A stretch of 57,921 nucleotides of DNA from Clostridiales bacterium (GTDB taxonomy: Bacteria > Bacillota > Clostridia > Christensenellales > CAG-138): assembly GCA_012517905.1 (NCBI GenBank), contig JAAYUE010000074.1:1-57921 (forward strand), written 5' to 3'. The notes beneath the pieces were generated by a model. It saw nothing but the letters and a program-made list of their open reading frames with translations, did no database searches and was not told the DNA's origin. Shown here in pieces: positions 9,830-18,383 of the stretch; the stretch's first letter is position 1, and each line of letters opens with the position of its first letter. Position numbers and translations under genes: made by a program.

Positions 9830-10903
9830 TCAGTCCGTCTCTCCGGCGAGCCGTTCGCTCCGCTCGGCGACGATCAGCGCGTCGATGAGCTCGTCCATGT
9901 CCCCGTCCAGAAACGCCTCCAGCTTATAGAGCGTCAAACCGATGCGGTGGTCGGTCACGCGTCCCTGCGGAAAGTTATAGGTGCGAATTCGCTCGCTGCG
10001 ATCGCCGGAGCCGACCATGCTCCTGCGCGCGCCCGCGCGCTCGGCGTCCTGCTGTCCCTGAAAATAATCGTACAGACGGCTTTTGAGCACGCGCATGGCC
10101 TGTTCTTTGTTCTTGAGCTGCGATTTTTCGTCCTGACAGGACACCACCATGCCGGTCGGCAGGTGCGTGATGCGAATGGCGGACTCGGTTTTGTTCACGT
10201 GCTGTCCGCCCGCGCCGCTGGAGCGGTAGGTATCGATGCGCAGGTCGCTTTCCTTGATGTCGATCTGCACGTCGTCCACTTCGGGCAGCACGGCGACCGT
10301 CGCCGCGCTCGTATGGATGCGCCCCTGGGATTCCGTCTCCGGCACGCGCTGCACGCGGTGCACGCCGCTCTCATATTTGAGCCGGCTGAACGCGCCGCGC
10401 TTGCCGCCGATCGAGAGCACGACCTCCTTCACCCCGCCCATGTCGGTGAGGTTGTTGGAAAGGTATTCCACCTTGTAGCCGTTGCGTTCGGCATAGCGAA
10501 GGTACATGCGCAACAAATCCGCGCCGAACAGCGATGCTTCGTCGCCGCCCGTTCCAGCGCGGATTTCCAAAATAACGTCTCTATCGTCGTTCGGGTTCTT
10601 CGGCAGCAGCAACAGATGCAGCTGCCCGTCCAGCGACTCCAGCTTTTCTTGCAGTTCCTCGATCTCCGCGTGGACGAGTTCCTTCATCTCGCCGTCCAGC
10701 TTTTCTTCCAGCATCGCCTTGCAGTTATCCAGCGACGACTGCGCCTGCGTATATTCGTCAAACGCCAAAACGATCTCTTCCAGAGAAGCCCGTTCCTTCA
10801 CCATATCGCGCCATTGGTCGCGGTCGTTCATCGCGTCCGGCGCGGCGAGCTTCTCGGAGAGAAAGTCAAAGCGCTGTTTGATTCCCTGTAGTTTTTCGAT
10901 CAT
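9830..10903 (-). CDS. prfA: Peptide chain release factor 1
   Basis: RF1 ends translation at UAA and UAG. The 357-residue protein has the PxT codon-recognition tripeptide (P188-E189-T190 in [14 protein letters not shown]) and the catalytic GGQ at 232-234 ([14 protein letters not shown]). The start at [12 protein letters not shown] is chosen over the longer open frame because it has a Shine-Dalgarno (GGAGGAACG) and matches family length. PrmC, which methylates the GGQ glutamine, is encoded 105 bp upstream. An intact RF1 matters for the amber codon seen in ntpC, since it would compete with any UAG readthrough. Confidence 0.97.
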   Translation of the reverse strand: MIEKLQGIKQRFDFLSEKLAAPDAMNDRDQWRDMVKERASLEEIVLAFDEYTQAQSSLDNCKAMLEEKLDGEMKELVHAEIEELQEKLESLDGQLHLLLLPKNPNDDRDVILEIRAGTGGDEASLFGADLLRMYLRYAERNGYKVEYLSNNLTDMGGVKEVVLSIGGKRGAFSRLKYESGVHRVQRVPETESQGRIHTSAATVAVLPEVDDVQIDIKESDLRIDTYRSSGAGGQHVNKTESAIRITHLPTGMVVSCQDEKSQLKNKEQAMRVLKSRLYDYFQGQQDAERAGARRSMVGSGDRSERIRTYNFPQGRVTDHRIGLTLYKLEAFLDGDMDELIDALIVAERSERLAGETD

Positions 10904-11008
10904 CGTTCCTCCGGCTTTCGGGCTTGATTCGTTCGCTCCGCCCGCTCCCGCCCGGCACAATACGCCGCGGCGGGTCAATGGTAGAAATAAAATGATGGTT
11001 TGATCGCT

Positions 11009-11833
11009 TTAGCTCTGCTCCACGATCAGCACGCGCGGATTGCCGCCGAGATCCGTCAGCACGCGCGTTTTTCCGCCGAACAGGTAGGAGACGCTCAGCG
11101 CCTGCGTGCTGCCTATTTCGAGCAGCAGCATTCCGCCTTCGTTCAGATGCGCGCGATATTCGCTTGCAATCTTTCGGTAAAAGTCCAGCCCGTCTGTTCC
11201 GCCGTAGAGCGCAAGCGCAGGCTCAAACGTCACTTCTTTTTGCAGGCTATCCATATCCGCCTGCGACAGATACGGCGGATTGCACACGACGATGTCGAAT
11301 CTGCCCGGCAAGCGCTCAAAGAGATCGCTCTGCACAAACGTAACGTCCGCCTGATTGAGCGTCGCATTTTCGCGCGCGAGCTCCAGCGCGTCCGCGCTGA
11401 CGTCCGAGGCGGTTACGGAAACGCCCGCGAGCTTCGCAATCGAAACGCCGACGCATCCGCTGCCCGTGCAGAGATCGAGGCAGGTTTGATATGCGCGTTC
11501 CTTGATCGTCCGAATCGCTGTTTCAGTCAGCAGCTCCGTGTCCTGACGCGGGATCAGCGCGCGCTCGTCCGTATAAAACGGCAGCCCCATAAACGACCAC
11601 TCGCCGAGGATATACTGCAGCGGTTCCCCCGAAAGCCGCTGATCGAGCAAATCGCCGATGATCGCAATCTGTTCCTCCGTCACCTGTGACCAGGCGTGCA
11701 CCATGAGCGCGGCGGGTTCCGCGCCGATGACGGCGGCGACGATCAGCTTCGCCTGCTGCGCCGCTTCCTCGCCCGCGACGGGCTCAAGACGCAGCTTGGC
11801 AAGGCGCACCATCTCCGAAACCGGCATGGTCAA
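11009..11833 (-). CDS. prmC: Release factor glutamine methyltransferase
   Basis: Uses S-adenosylmethionine to N5-methylate the glutamine of the GGQ motif in release factors. It has 274 residues: an N-terminal helical RF-binding domain (1-85), then a Rossmann methyltransferase with the SAM motif LDLCTGSGCVGVSIA (119-133) and the active-site NPPY at 185-188. The start overlaps the yqhQ stop by 4 bp. A start three codons later at the second Met is possible and would make no functional difference. Confidence 0.96.
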   Translation of the reverse strand: MTMPVSEMVRLAKLRLEPVAGEEAAQQAKLIVAAVIGAEPAALMVHAWSQVTEEQIAIIGDLLDQRLSGEPLQYILGEWSFMGLPFYTDERALIPRQDTELLTETAIRTIKERAYQTCLDLCTGSGCVGVSIAKLAGVSVTASDVSADALELARENATLNQADVTFVQSDLFERLPGRFDIVVCNPPYLSQADMDSLQKEVTFEPALALYGGTDGLDFYRKIASEYRAHLNEGGMLLLEIGSTQALSVSYLFGGKTRVLTDLGGNPRVLIVEQS

Positions 11834-12846
11834 TTTGCATCAGGCTCCTTTTCTGGTTCCTTTTTCTCCGGCGCGGCGTCGGCGGTTTTCGCTGTTTCCT
11901 CGGCCGCTTGCGGGACCGCGCCGTCGTTGATCGCCAGTTCGAACGCCTTGATCGCAACCTCGATCATCGCCGGCTCCGGTTCGCGCGTGGTCAGATATTG
12001 CAGGCCCAGCCCCGGCGCGCGGATGATGCGCGCCCAGAGCGCGTCCGAAGCGGCGGCGAGCTTGAGCACCTCGTAGGCAAGGCCCGCGACGAGCGGCAGA
12101 AAGATCAGCCGCGTCAGCACGCGCAGCAGCAGGTTTTCCGCATAGGGCAGCACCGCGAAAAAGAGAATCGACACCGCCATGACGAGAAAGAGATAGTTCG
12201 TTCCGCAGCGCGCGTGCAGGCGGGAGTAGCGCATTGCGCTCTCGGGCGTCATCGGCGCGTCGTGCTCATAGCAGGCGATGGTCTTGTGCTCCGCGCCGTG
12301 ATACATATACACGCGGCGGATGTCCTTCATCAGGGAAATCGCCGAGATGTATCCAAGAAAGATCAGCAGGCGCACGAATCCTTCGACAAGGCTCTTCCAG
12401 ATGCGCGGGGTGCCGTCGCTCCAGGATATCAGCTGCGTCACCAGCGACGGCAGCAGCACGAACAGCCCGATTGCAAGCGCGACGGCCAGCACGATGGCGA
12501 CGACGATGGCGATGTCCATCACGTCCTTGCCCGTCTTTTTGGCGAGCCATTTTTCAAACCGGCTCGGTTCTTCCTCGATGGTTTCGCCATAGAGCTCCGC
12601 CGAGTGGGTCATCATCTTCATGCCTGTGGAAATCGAGTCCACAAACGCGACCACGCCGCGCACGACCGGCCACTTGAGAATCGGGCTCTTGCCCGCGTCC
12701 TTCTTTGGCGTATATTCCGTTTCGATGGTGCCGTCGGCTTTGCGAACGGCGAGCGCGATGCCGCCGCTCATGGTGCGCATCATCACGCCCTCCATGACCG
12801 CCTGGCCGCCGACCGAGCATCTTTTGACTTCCTGTTTTTGTTTCAC
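11830..12846 (-). CDS. yqhQ: DUF1385 membrane protein (YqhQ family)
   Basis: Conserved Firmicutes membrane protein of unknown biochemical role. It has 338 residues. The N-terminal signature SVGGQAVMEGVMMR is at 11-24, two hydrophobic hairpins span about 108-175 and 215-255, and the conserved polar segments YHGAEHKTIACYE and HARCGTNYLF lie between them. The C-terminus is a charged A/E/K/P-rich tail. The likely start is GTG (12844-12846), with AGGGA about 9 bases before it. In many Clostridia this gene lies between rpmE and prmC-prfA, exactly as here. Confidence 0.92.
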   Translation of the reverse strand: MKQKQEVKRCSVGGQAVMEGVMMRTMSGGIALAVRKADGTIETEYTPKKDAGKSPILKWPVVRGVVAFVDSISTGMKMMTHSAELYGETIEEEPSRFEKWLAKKTGKDVMDIAIVVAIVLAVALAIGLFVLLPSLVTQLISWSDGTPRIWKSLVEGFVRLLIFLGYISAISLMKDIRRVYMYHGAEHKTIACYEHDAPMTPESAMRYSRLHARCGTNYLFLVMAVSILFFAVLPYAENLLLRVLTRLIFLPLVAGLAYEVLKLAAASDALWARIIRAPGLGLQYLTTREPEPAMIEVAIKAFELAINDGAVPQAAEETAKTADAAPEKKEPEKEPDAN

Positions 12847-12910
12847 GTTCGATTTTCCCTGTAACTTTTATTTTGCAATTCCGCGCTCGTTATCCTGCAC
12901 GGTTCAGATG

Positions 12911-12940
12911 ATTGTACCATATGCCGCCGACCCCGGGCAA
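12911..12940 (-). promoter_or_regulatory. Predicted promoter of yqhQ-prmC-prfA-ywlC-rpiB-upp
   Basis: Minus-strand -35 TTGCCC (12935-12940), 18-bp spacer, -10 TACAAT (12911-12916) preceded by a TGG that could act as an extended -10. It begins at the foot of the rpmE terminator, so the downstream cluster is probably transcribed independently of rpmE. Confidence 0.55.
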
Positions 12941-12941
12941 G

Positions 12942-12972
12942 AAAAAACCTCCCCTTGGGTGGGAAGGTTTTT
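12942..12972 (-). terminator. Intrinsic terminator after rpmE
   Basis: A hairpin with arms of the type AAACCTTCCC and GGGGAGGTTT, followed on the minus strand by six T residues, begins 9 bp after the rpmE stop. The sequence is nearly symmetrical, with A and T runs on both sides. Confidence 0.85.
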
Positions 12973-12980
12973 CACGTCTC

Positions 12981-13178
12981 TTACAGACCGTAACGCTTTT
13001 TGAAACGGTCGACACGTCCGCCGCTGTCCACGAGCTTTTGCTTGCCGGTGAAAAACGGATGGCACTTGCTGCAGATTTCAACGGTCAGTTCCTCTTTTGT
13101 GGAACCGGTCTTGAAGGTCTCGCCGCAGGCGCAGCGGACCGTAGCTTCGCCGAATTTCGGATGAATATCCTTCTTCAT
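12981..13178 (-). CDS. rpmE: Ribosomal protein bL31 (zinc-binding form)
   Basis: Protein of the large ribosomal subunit, near the central protuberance. The 65 residues include all four zinc ligands (C16, C18, C36, C39), so this is the C+ form rather than the zinc-independent paralog. It has a strong ribosome-binding site (AAAGGAGTGAACTGAC) and its own promoter and terminator. It sits directly downstream of rho, as in many Firmicutes. Confidence 0.97.
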   Translation of the reverse strand: MKKDIHPKFGEATVRCACGETFKTGSTKEELTVEICSKCHPFFTGKQKLVDSGGRVDRFKKRYGL

Positions 13179-13212
13179 GTCAGTTCACTCCTTTAAAACA
13201 CTACCATCCGCT

Positions 13213-13241
13213 ATTATAGCGAGCGACAGCGGAAAAATCAA
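13213..13241 (-). promoter_or_regulatory. Predicted promoter of rpmE
   Basis: Minus-strand -35 TTGATT (13236-13241), 17-bp spacer, consensus -10 TATAAT (13213-13218). The -10 is the centre of a perfect 13-bp palindrome, CGCTATTATAGCG (13209-13221). Confidence 0.75.
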
Positions 13242-13282
13242 TAGTTTTTTGGATATATTCCGCAATGATCCGCGGAAATTCG

Positions 13283-13297
13283 GGCGGTTTTGCCGCC
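13283..13297 (-). terminator. Weak hairpin after rho
   Basis: A GGCGG-TTTTG-CCGCC stem (5 bp) lies one base from the rho stop codon. The following minus-strand sequence is only moderately T-rich, so termination here is likely but inefficient. Confidence 0.4.
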
Positions 13298-13298
13298 T

Positions 13299-15164
13299 CT
13301 ACTTGCCGAAACGGCTTGTGGACATGGTCGTGTAGCCGTCCTTTTCGTAGATGCTCACCCAGTCCTTCAGCCGCTGGAGGAACTCCTCGTTGTTGCTCGT
13401 CTTTTCGAGCATGCCGATGAGGTGCTCCGTCACGTCCGCCGGGTTTCCGCCGGAAAGCACGCGGCGAATGGTGCGCACCGCATCGAGCTCCTCCGAAGAA
13501 AGCAGCAGATCCTCGCGGCGCGTGCCGGATTTATAGATGTCAATAGCCGGAAAGATCCGCCGCTCGCTGAGCTTGCGGTCGAGATGGATTTCCATGTTGC
13601 CCGTGCCCTTGAACTCTTCATAGACCATGTCGTCCATGCGGCTGCCGGTCTCGGTCAGCGCGGTGGCGATCACGGTCAGGCTGCCGCCGTTTTCGATTTT
13701 TCGCGCGGCGCCGAAGAAACGCTTGGGCTTGTGCAGCGCGCCCGGGTCCATGCCGCCGGAGAGCGTGCGGCCCGTCGGCGGGATCGTGAGGTTATATGCG
13801 CGCGCAAGTCGCGTGAGGCTGTCCAGCAGGATGACGACGTCCTTGCCCATCTCGACGAGGCGCATCGCGCGCTCCTGCACCATCTCCGCCACGCGGGTGT
13901 GATGCTCCGGCAGTTCGTCGAAGGTGGAATACAGCACCTCGCCCTTGATGGAGCGCTGCATGTCGGTCACTTCCTCCGGCCGCTCGTCGATGAGCAGCAC
14001 GATGAGGTGCGAGTCCGGATAGTTCGTGGAAATGCCGTTTGCGATGCTCTTGAGCAGCGTCGTCTTGCCCGCCTTCGGCTGGGAGACGATCATGGCGCGC
14101 TGTCCTTTGCCGATCGGCGCGATCAAATCGATGAGCCGGATGGCGAGGCTGTTTGCGCCGGGCAGTTCGAGCGTATAGCGCTCATACGGGAACACGGGCA
14201 CGAGTTCTTCGTAGGGCTTGCGGTCCACGATGCTCTCGGGCGACTCGCCGTTGACCGCCGTGATATACAGCAGCGCGAGAAACCGCTCGCCCTCTTTCGA
14301 GGGACGCGTTTTGCCGGTGACCATATCGCCCGTGCGCAGGCCGAAGCGGCGGATCTGCGCAATGGAGACGTATACGTCGTGCTGGCCGGAGAGGTAGTTT
14401 TCGCTGCGGAGGAATCCATATCCGTCCGGCAGCACCTCCAGCACGCCCTCCGCGTCCCCGCAGTCGCCCGTCTGCAGAATTTCCGGAACGGCGGGGTTGC
14501 TCGTGCCGTAATCCTTGTTGTAATATCCTTCGCCGCCGCGCTGGCGATAGTTACGGTCGCCCTCAAAGCCGCCCTGATCCGCGCCGTAATTGCCGGCGTT
14601 GTAGCCGCCCTGCTGGTAACCACCCTGCTGATAGTCGCGCTGCTGGTAGTTATTCTGCTGCTGATAGCCGCCCTGTTGATAGTCGCGCTGCTGATAATTG
14701 CTCTGCTGCTGATAGCCGCCCTGTTGATAGCCGCCCTGCTGATAATTGCTCTGCTGCTGATAGCCGCCCTGTTGATAGCTTCCGCGCGGCGTATACTGGC
14801 GCCTCTGGTAACTTCCCTGCTGAGAGCGGTTGTCGTAATAGGGCTTGTTCTGCTGATAAGGCCGGGGCGTATAGTTTCCGCGGTGGTAGCCGCCCTCCAT
14901 CTCCTGCTGCGGCGCGCGCTCGGGCATCCCCTCGCCGGCATCGCCCGCTTCGCCCTCGCCACGCGGCTGCGCCTCGTTCGGCGCGTCCTCGTCGCTTTCA
15001 TTTTCCGCGCCGGAAGACGAAAAATCGGAGGGCACGACTCCGCCCGCCATGATGATTTCAATCAGCTCGTTTTTTCGATATTTGGTTAAGGATTTCACAC
15101 CTTGCAGTTTTGCGATTTCACGCAAATCCCCAAGGCTCTTCGCCTCAAGCTGTTCCTTGTTCAA
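13299..15164 (-). CDS. rho: Transcription termination factor Rho with Q/G/Y/N-rich insertion
   Basis: Hexameric RNA-dependent ATPase that ends transcription of untranslated RNA. Domains in 621 residues: Rho N-terminal SAP-like domain (1-40), an acidic stretch (52-80), a low-complexity Q/G/Y/N-rich insertion (about 92-220, with tandem [20 protein letters not shown] units at 127-190), the cold-shock RNA-binding domain (about 236-310), and the RecA-type ATPase with Walker [11 protein letters not shown] at 361-370 and Walker B VVILLDS at 443-449. The start is TTG (15162-15164), supported by AGGAGAGGAG at the right distance and no nearby ATG. It ends with TAG, the only one of 55 complete genes here to do so. 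The insertion resembles the prion-forming domain reported in Clostridium botulinum Rho. Confidence 0.97.
   Translation of the reverse strand: MNKEQLEAKSLGDLREIAKLQGVKSLTKYRKNELIEIIMAGGVVPSDFSSSGAENESDEDAPNEAQPRGEGEAGDAGEGMPERAPQQEMEGGYHRGNYTPRPYQQNKPYYDNRSQQGSYQRRQYTPRGSYQQGGYQQQSNYQQGGYQQGGYQQQSNYQQRDYQQGGYQQQNNYQQRDYQQGGYQQGGYNAGNYGADQGGFEGDRNYRQRGGEGYYNKDYGTSNPAVPEILQTGDCGDAEGVLEVLPDGYGFLRSENYLSGQHDVYVSIAQIRRFGLRTGDMVTGKTRPSKEGERFLALLYITAVNGESPESIVDRKPYEELVPVFPYERYTLELPGANSLAIRLIDLIAPIGKGQRAMIVSQPKAGKTTLLKSIANGISTNYPDSHLIVLLIDERPEEVTDMQRSIKGEVLYSTFDELPEHHTRVAEMVQERAMRLVEMGKDVVILLDSLTRLARAYNLTIPPTGRTLSGGMDPGALHKPKRFFGAARKIENGGSLTVIATALTETGSRMDDMVYEEFKGTGNMEIHLDRKLSERRIFPAIDIYKSGTRREDLLLSSEELDAVRTIRRVLSGGNPADVTEHLIGMLEKTSNNEEFLQRLKDWVSIYEKDGYTTMSTSRFGK
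14595..14790. repeat. Tandem in-frame repeats encoding QQGGYQQ units of Rho
   Basis: Imperfect tandem repeats, on the plus strand read as variants of ctgttgatagccgccctg, with periods of roughly 18 to 27 bases. All are in the rho frame and encode [20 protein letters not shown] residues. They have no CRISPR-like spacers. Such a tract is prone to slippage, so its length may vary between strains. Confidence 0.85.
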
Positions 15165-15248
15165 CTGTATGCTCCTCTCCTAGGTAAGAACTATCTACCT
15201 TTAACGAAATCAAGAAGTTTGATTCGATGTGACCTCTTGGATGAAGAA

Positions 15249-15277
15249 ATCATATCGTCGGGCGGTGTTTTTGTCAA
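15249..15277 (-). promoter_or_regulatory. Predicted promoter of rho
   Basis: Minus-strand -35 TTGACA (15272-15277), 17-bp spacer, -10 TATGAT (15249-15254): a near-consensus housekeeping promoter. It predicts a leader of about 78 nt before the TTG start. Confidence 0.75.
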
Positions 15278-15580
15278 TATGCGCCATCCTTTTTTCACAT
15301 CATCGAGCTCGATTTTCTTGATAAATCGTCGCTTTTGCATGCTGATGCCGTCGTTCGCGCGCTTTGAAACGACGCAAGGATCGATCGCGGCAACCGCAGC
15401 GCGCACCAGACGAACGCGTTTTTTCCGTTTTTTCAATGGATACCGCGATATCGAAATATGGAAATGATAACACATAGTTGTTTGGGACATGTTTGGGAAT
15501 CGTTATATCAGTGTAACCATTTTGAAAACCTATTGCGCCGTCTCTTTTATTTTAAAGTAGAGTATGCTAAGATACACTGC
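15278..15580. other. Intergenic region between divergent rho and ftsB-like gene
   Basis: This stretch is visibly more AT-rich than its surroundings. Apart from the rho promoter at its left edge I see no gene or recognisable RNA. A possible -35 for the plus-strand gene is TTGAAA at 15522-15527, but no well-placed -10 accompanies it. Short open frames here lack ribosome-binding sites and overlap the rho promoter. Confidence 0.5.
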
Positions 15581-16036
15581 ATGGCAAACAGAGAGACAGA
15601 ACGAATGGAACGCATCCGGACCGGATTTCGCATCCGGCCGCGCTATATCATACTCTTTTTCATCCTCACGTTTTTCGTACTCGGCGGCGTATACCTCTCC
15701 CAGCAGACGAAGCTCAAGAGCATCGCTGAGCAAAAGGTGGAACTGCAGACGGAGCTGGACTCGCTCAACGTCCAGCAGGAGCGGCTCGAGCGTATGCTCG
15801 AATACATGCAGACGACGGATTACCTGATTCAATACGCGCGTGAAAAGCTCGGCTACGTCTTCGAAGGCGACTGGAAGTTTTACGACGACTCCGCAACCGC
15901 ACAGGTTACGCCGAAGCTTGCGGAGACGCCGACGCCTGTGCCCGCGCTGACCACGCCGATTCCTTCCCCTTCCCCGACGCCCACGCCAATGCCGACAACC
16001 CCGCCGGATGTCGCGGTCGTTACGCTCGCGCCATGA
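15581..16036 (+). CDS. Septum formation initiator (DivIC/FtsB-like)
   Basis: Probable divisome protein. The 151-residue product has a basic cytoplasmic N-terminus (1-22), one transmembrane helix (about 23-43, IILFFILTFFVLGGVYL), a coiled coil (about 46-80) and the DYLIQYAREKLGYVFEGD segment (84-101) typical of DivIC/FtsB just after the coil. The last 45 residues are a T/P-rich extracytoplasmic tail not present in short family members. The start is uncertain: the ATG at 15581 and another at 15605 both have weak ribosome-binding sites. It overlaps the ppx start by 4 bp. Confidence 0.88.
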   Translation: MANRETERMERIRTGFRIRPRYIILFFILTFFVLGGVYLSQQTKLKSIAEQKVELQTELDSLNVQQERLERMLEYMQTTDYLIQYAREKLGYVFEGDWKFYDDSATAQVTPKLAETPTPVPALTTPIPSPSPTPTPMPTTPPDVAVVTLAP

Positions 16037-16950
16037 AGCTGCTCGTCTTTGACATCGGAAGCAACTCCGTGCGCACCGCGCGGCTGACGACGGACGAGCT
16101 GGGCCTGCCGCAGCTCTCCGGCAAGCGCGTCTACACCACGCGGCTTGCGGAGGGATTGTCCGAAACCGGCGCGCTATCGCAATCCCGCATTCTTCAGTCC
16201 CTGCTCGTGATCCGCTCGGTGCACGCCGAGCTCGCGGCGCAGGGATTTTTGTCTTACGCCTATGCGACCAGCGCCGTGCGCGACGCGTCGAACGGCCTCG
16301 ACTTCATCGCTTCCGTCGAGCAGATCATCGGAAAAAGCCACGCCCGCATTCTCACAGGCGCGGAGGAGGCGGCGTTTGCGCAGCAGGGCGCCGATCCGGA
16401 CCGGACACACACCATCATCGACATCGGCGGCGGCAGCACGCAGATCGTCCGCGCGACATCCCGGGAGAGCTGGCCGATCGGCTGCGTCCGCGCAAAGGAC
16501 CTCGCGCCCTACGACGATCTGGCCATGATCAGCAGCGCGCTGTATCCCATCCTCTCCGGTCTCTTCGGACCGCCGGATTTCGACGCGCGTCCTGACAGAG
16601 CGACCGTTTCCGGCGGCAAACTGAGCATGGCGGAGCAGCTGCTCGGCGTCGGCGGGACGATCACCACGCTCGCGCTGCTCTGTGAGGGACAGACTTCGTT
16701 TCTGCCCTGGAAAGGGGAAAAGCGGATTGAGTTCCCCGCGCTTCGAGCCGTGCTCGGCGCGCTGAGCGACATGGGCGACGCAGCGCGCGCCAGGATTCCG
16801 CTTTTGAAGGACAGACACGACATCATCCTCCACGGCGGCGCCATCCTGCAATATCTCATGGAAAAGCTCAGCTGCATGCACATCGACGCGACGCTCTCGG
16901 ACGGCTTGGACGGCTATGCGATGCATCTGTACCACACGCTGTCCAGATAA
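16033..16950 (+). CDS. Ppx/GppA family phosphatase
   Basis: ASKHA-fold exopolyphosphatase or guanosine pentaphosphate phosphatase. The 305 residues are the short two-domain form. Nucleotide-binding loops are visible: VFDIGSNSVR (5-14) and IIDIGGGSTQIV (128-139), with ATSAVRDASNG (78-88) and LTGAEEAAFA (107-116) between them. It begins within the end of the divIC-like gene (ATGA), a pairing common in Clostridia. Whether polyphosphate or (p)ppGpp is the substrate cannot be told from sequence. Confidence 0.93.
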   Translation: MKLLVFDIGSNSVRTARLTTDELGLPQLSGKRVYTTRLAEGLSETGALSQSRILQSLLVIRSVHAELAAQGFLSYAYATSAVRDASNGLDFIASVEQIIGKSHARILTGAEEAAFAQQGADPDRTHTIIDIGGGSTQIVRATSRESWPIGCVRAKDLAPYDDLAMISSALYPILSGLFGPPDFDARPDRATVSGGKLSMAEQLLGVGGTITTLALLCEGQTSFLPWKGEKRIEFPALRAVLGALSDMGDAARARIPLLKDRHDIILHGGAILQYLMEKLSCMHIDATLSDGLDGYAMHLYHTLSR

Positions 16951-16973
16951 CCCGTGTTCCCATATCACAACAA

Positions 16974-17001
16974 CAGCGGCGCTCCGACAGGAGCGCCGCT
17001 G
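16974..17001. terminator. Bidirectional hairpin between convergent ppx and htrA
   Basis: A perfect 12-bp stem (CAGCGGCGCTCC with GGAGCGCCGCTG) with a 4-nt loop lies between the two convergent stops. T-runs are short on both sides, so it may serve both genes with moderate efficiency. Confidence 0.7.
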
Positions 17002-17021
17002 CGTTATCTTTGCGGGAGAGA

Positions 17022-18383
17022 TTACGGAGCCGGAACAGGGGTCGGCGTCGCTTCGCCGCCGACGACGTCGTCGAAATTCATATCGGTCTTGTTGCCGATG
17101 ATGATCGTGATGTCGAGATACTCGCCGTCGCGGTAGACCTTCACGTTCAGCTCGTCGCCGATGACGCAGGCCAGCACGATGCTGACGAGCTGCTCGTGCG
17201 TCGTGATCGTTTCGCCGTTCGCCTCCACGATGATGTCCCCGGCGAGGATGCCCGCCTGCTCGGCGGGTCGTCCCTTAACGACGCTCTGCACCAGCGCGCC
17301 GACGGGAACGCCGTTCTCCTCAGCCGTCGCCTCGTCGATGGTGCTGACCGTGACGCCGATGCCCGGGCGCTCGACCTCGCCCTTGGTGATTAAAATCTTC
17401 ATGATCTTTTTCACCTGGTTGATCGGCAGCGCAAAGCCGATGCCCTCGGCGCTGACGGCGTTGCCGTATTCGTCGTAGCCGGCGGTGATGGTCTTGGCGC
17501 TGTTGATGCCGATGACCTCGCCGCTCATGTTGATCAGCGGGCCGCCGCTGTTGCCGAAATTGATCGCCGCGTCGGTCTGCAGATAGGAGTTGGTATAGTT
17601 GTCGATCGTGATTTCACGCGCGGTCGCGCTGACGATGCCGAACGTAATCGTGTTTGCCAGTTCGTCCGTCGAGAGCGGATTGCCGATGGCAAGCACGTAC
17701 TCGCCGACGCGCACCTTGTCGGAATCGCCCAGCATGAGAGGCTGGAGGTTTGCGTCTGAAACTTTGAGTACGGCGATGTCCGTCTCCGTGTCGGAGCCGA
17801 TCAGCGTCGCGTCGCGTTCCTCGTCCTCGCCGTATACCTTGACGGTGATCTTGTGCGCGCCTTCCACAACATGCGCATTGGTCAGGATATAGCCCTCGCT
17901 CGAAACCACAAATCCCGTTCCGCTGCCGTAGAGCTCGTCCACCGTCTTTCCCGTCAGGCTCTGGGACTGCACATAGTTGAGCACGCCGACCACGCCCGGG
18001 GAAACCGCGTCGTAGATGTCGGGAATCGGATTGTCTACCATCCCCGGCAGCGTCGGCGCAACGCCGTCGAGCATGGGCATCTGCCGGTCGTTGTCGCTGA
18101 CGACGGGCGTCGGGGTCGCCTCGGGCGTCTCCGTCTGCTCCGCAGCCGGCGGCACCGTCGCTTCCTCGCCAGGCGTCGGCGCCACGGTCGGCGTCGGCGT
18201 AACCAGAATCACCTCTTCGTTCGCGCTCTGGCCAAGCAGGGTCGGCCAGAAGAGCCCGACGACCATCAGCGCCAGCAGCGCGACGACGACGATGATGACG
18301 ACGGTTGCAAACGCGTTTCCGCCCTTGCCTTCGCGGTCGTGTTTGTATTGATGATCAGAACTGTAAAAACCGTTATGTTCCAT
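17022..18383 (-). CDS. htrA: HtrA/DegP-type membrane-anchored serine protease
   Basis: Envelope quality-control protease. It has 453 residues: a short cytoplasmic N-terminus, a transmembrane anchor (about 24-46), a T/P/E-rich linker (about 60-97), a trypsin-like domain with catalytic triad H171 (TNAHVVEG), D202 (TDIAVLKV) and S279 (FGNSGGPL), one PDZ domain (about 330-430) and a short T/P-rich C-terminal tail. The ATG at 18381-18383 has a strong GGAGGAAAG site and overlaps the kinase gene by 11 bp. Being third in an operon with a two-component system resembles the secretion-stress and cell-wall-stress arrangements of Bacillus. Confidence 0.95.
   Translation of the reverse strand: MEHNGFYSSDHQYKHDREGKGGNAFATVVIIVVVALLALMVVGLFWPTLLGQSANEEVILVTPTPTVAPTPGEEATVPPAAEQTETPEATPTPVVSDNDRQMPMLDGVAPTLPGMVDNPIPDIYDAVSPGVVGVLNYVQSQSLTGKTVDELYGSGTGFVVSSEGYILTNAHVVEGAHKITVKVYGEDEERDATLIGSDTETDIAVLKVSDANLQPLMLGDSDKVRVGEYVLAIGNPLSTDELANTITFGIVSATAREITIDNYTNSYLQTDAAINFGNSGGPLINMSGEVIGINSAKTITAGYDEYGNAVSAEGIGFALPINQVKKIMKILITKGEVERPGIGVTVSTIDEATAEENGVPVGALVQSVVKGRPAEQAGILAGDIIVEANGETITTHEQLVSIVLACVIGDELNVKVYRDGEYLDITIIIGNKTDMNFDDVVGGEATPTPVPAP

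Noticed and set aside
14595..14790. Possible CRISPR or minisatellite
   Set aside because: The repeats are in frame within rho, have no unique spacers and encode a regular QQGGY pattern.
15191..15490. Minus-strand 99-codon frame upstream of rho
   Set aside because: It overlaps the near-consensus rho promoter, lacks a good ribosome-binding site and matches nothing known to me.
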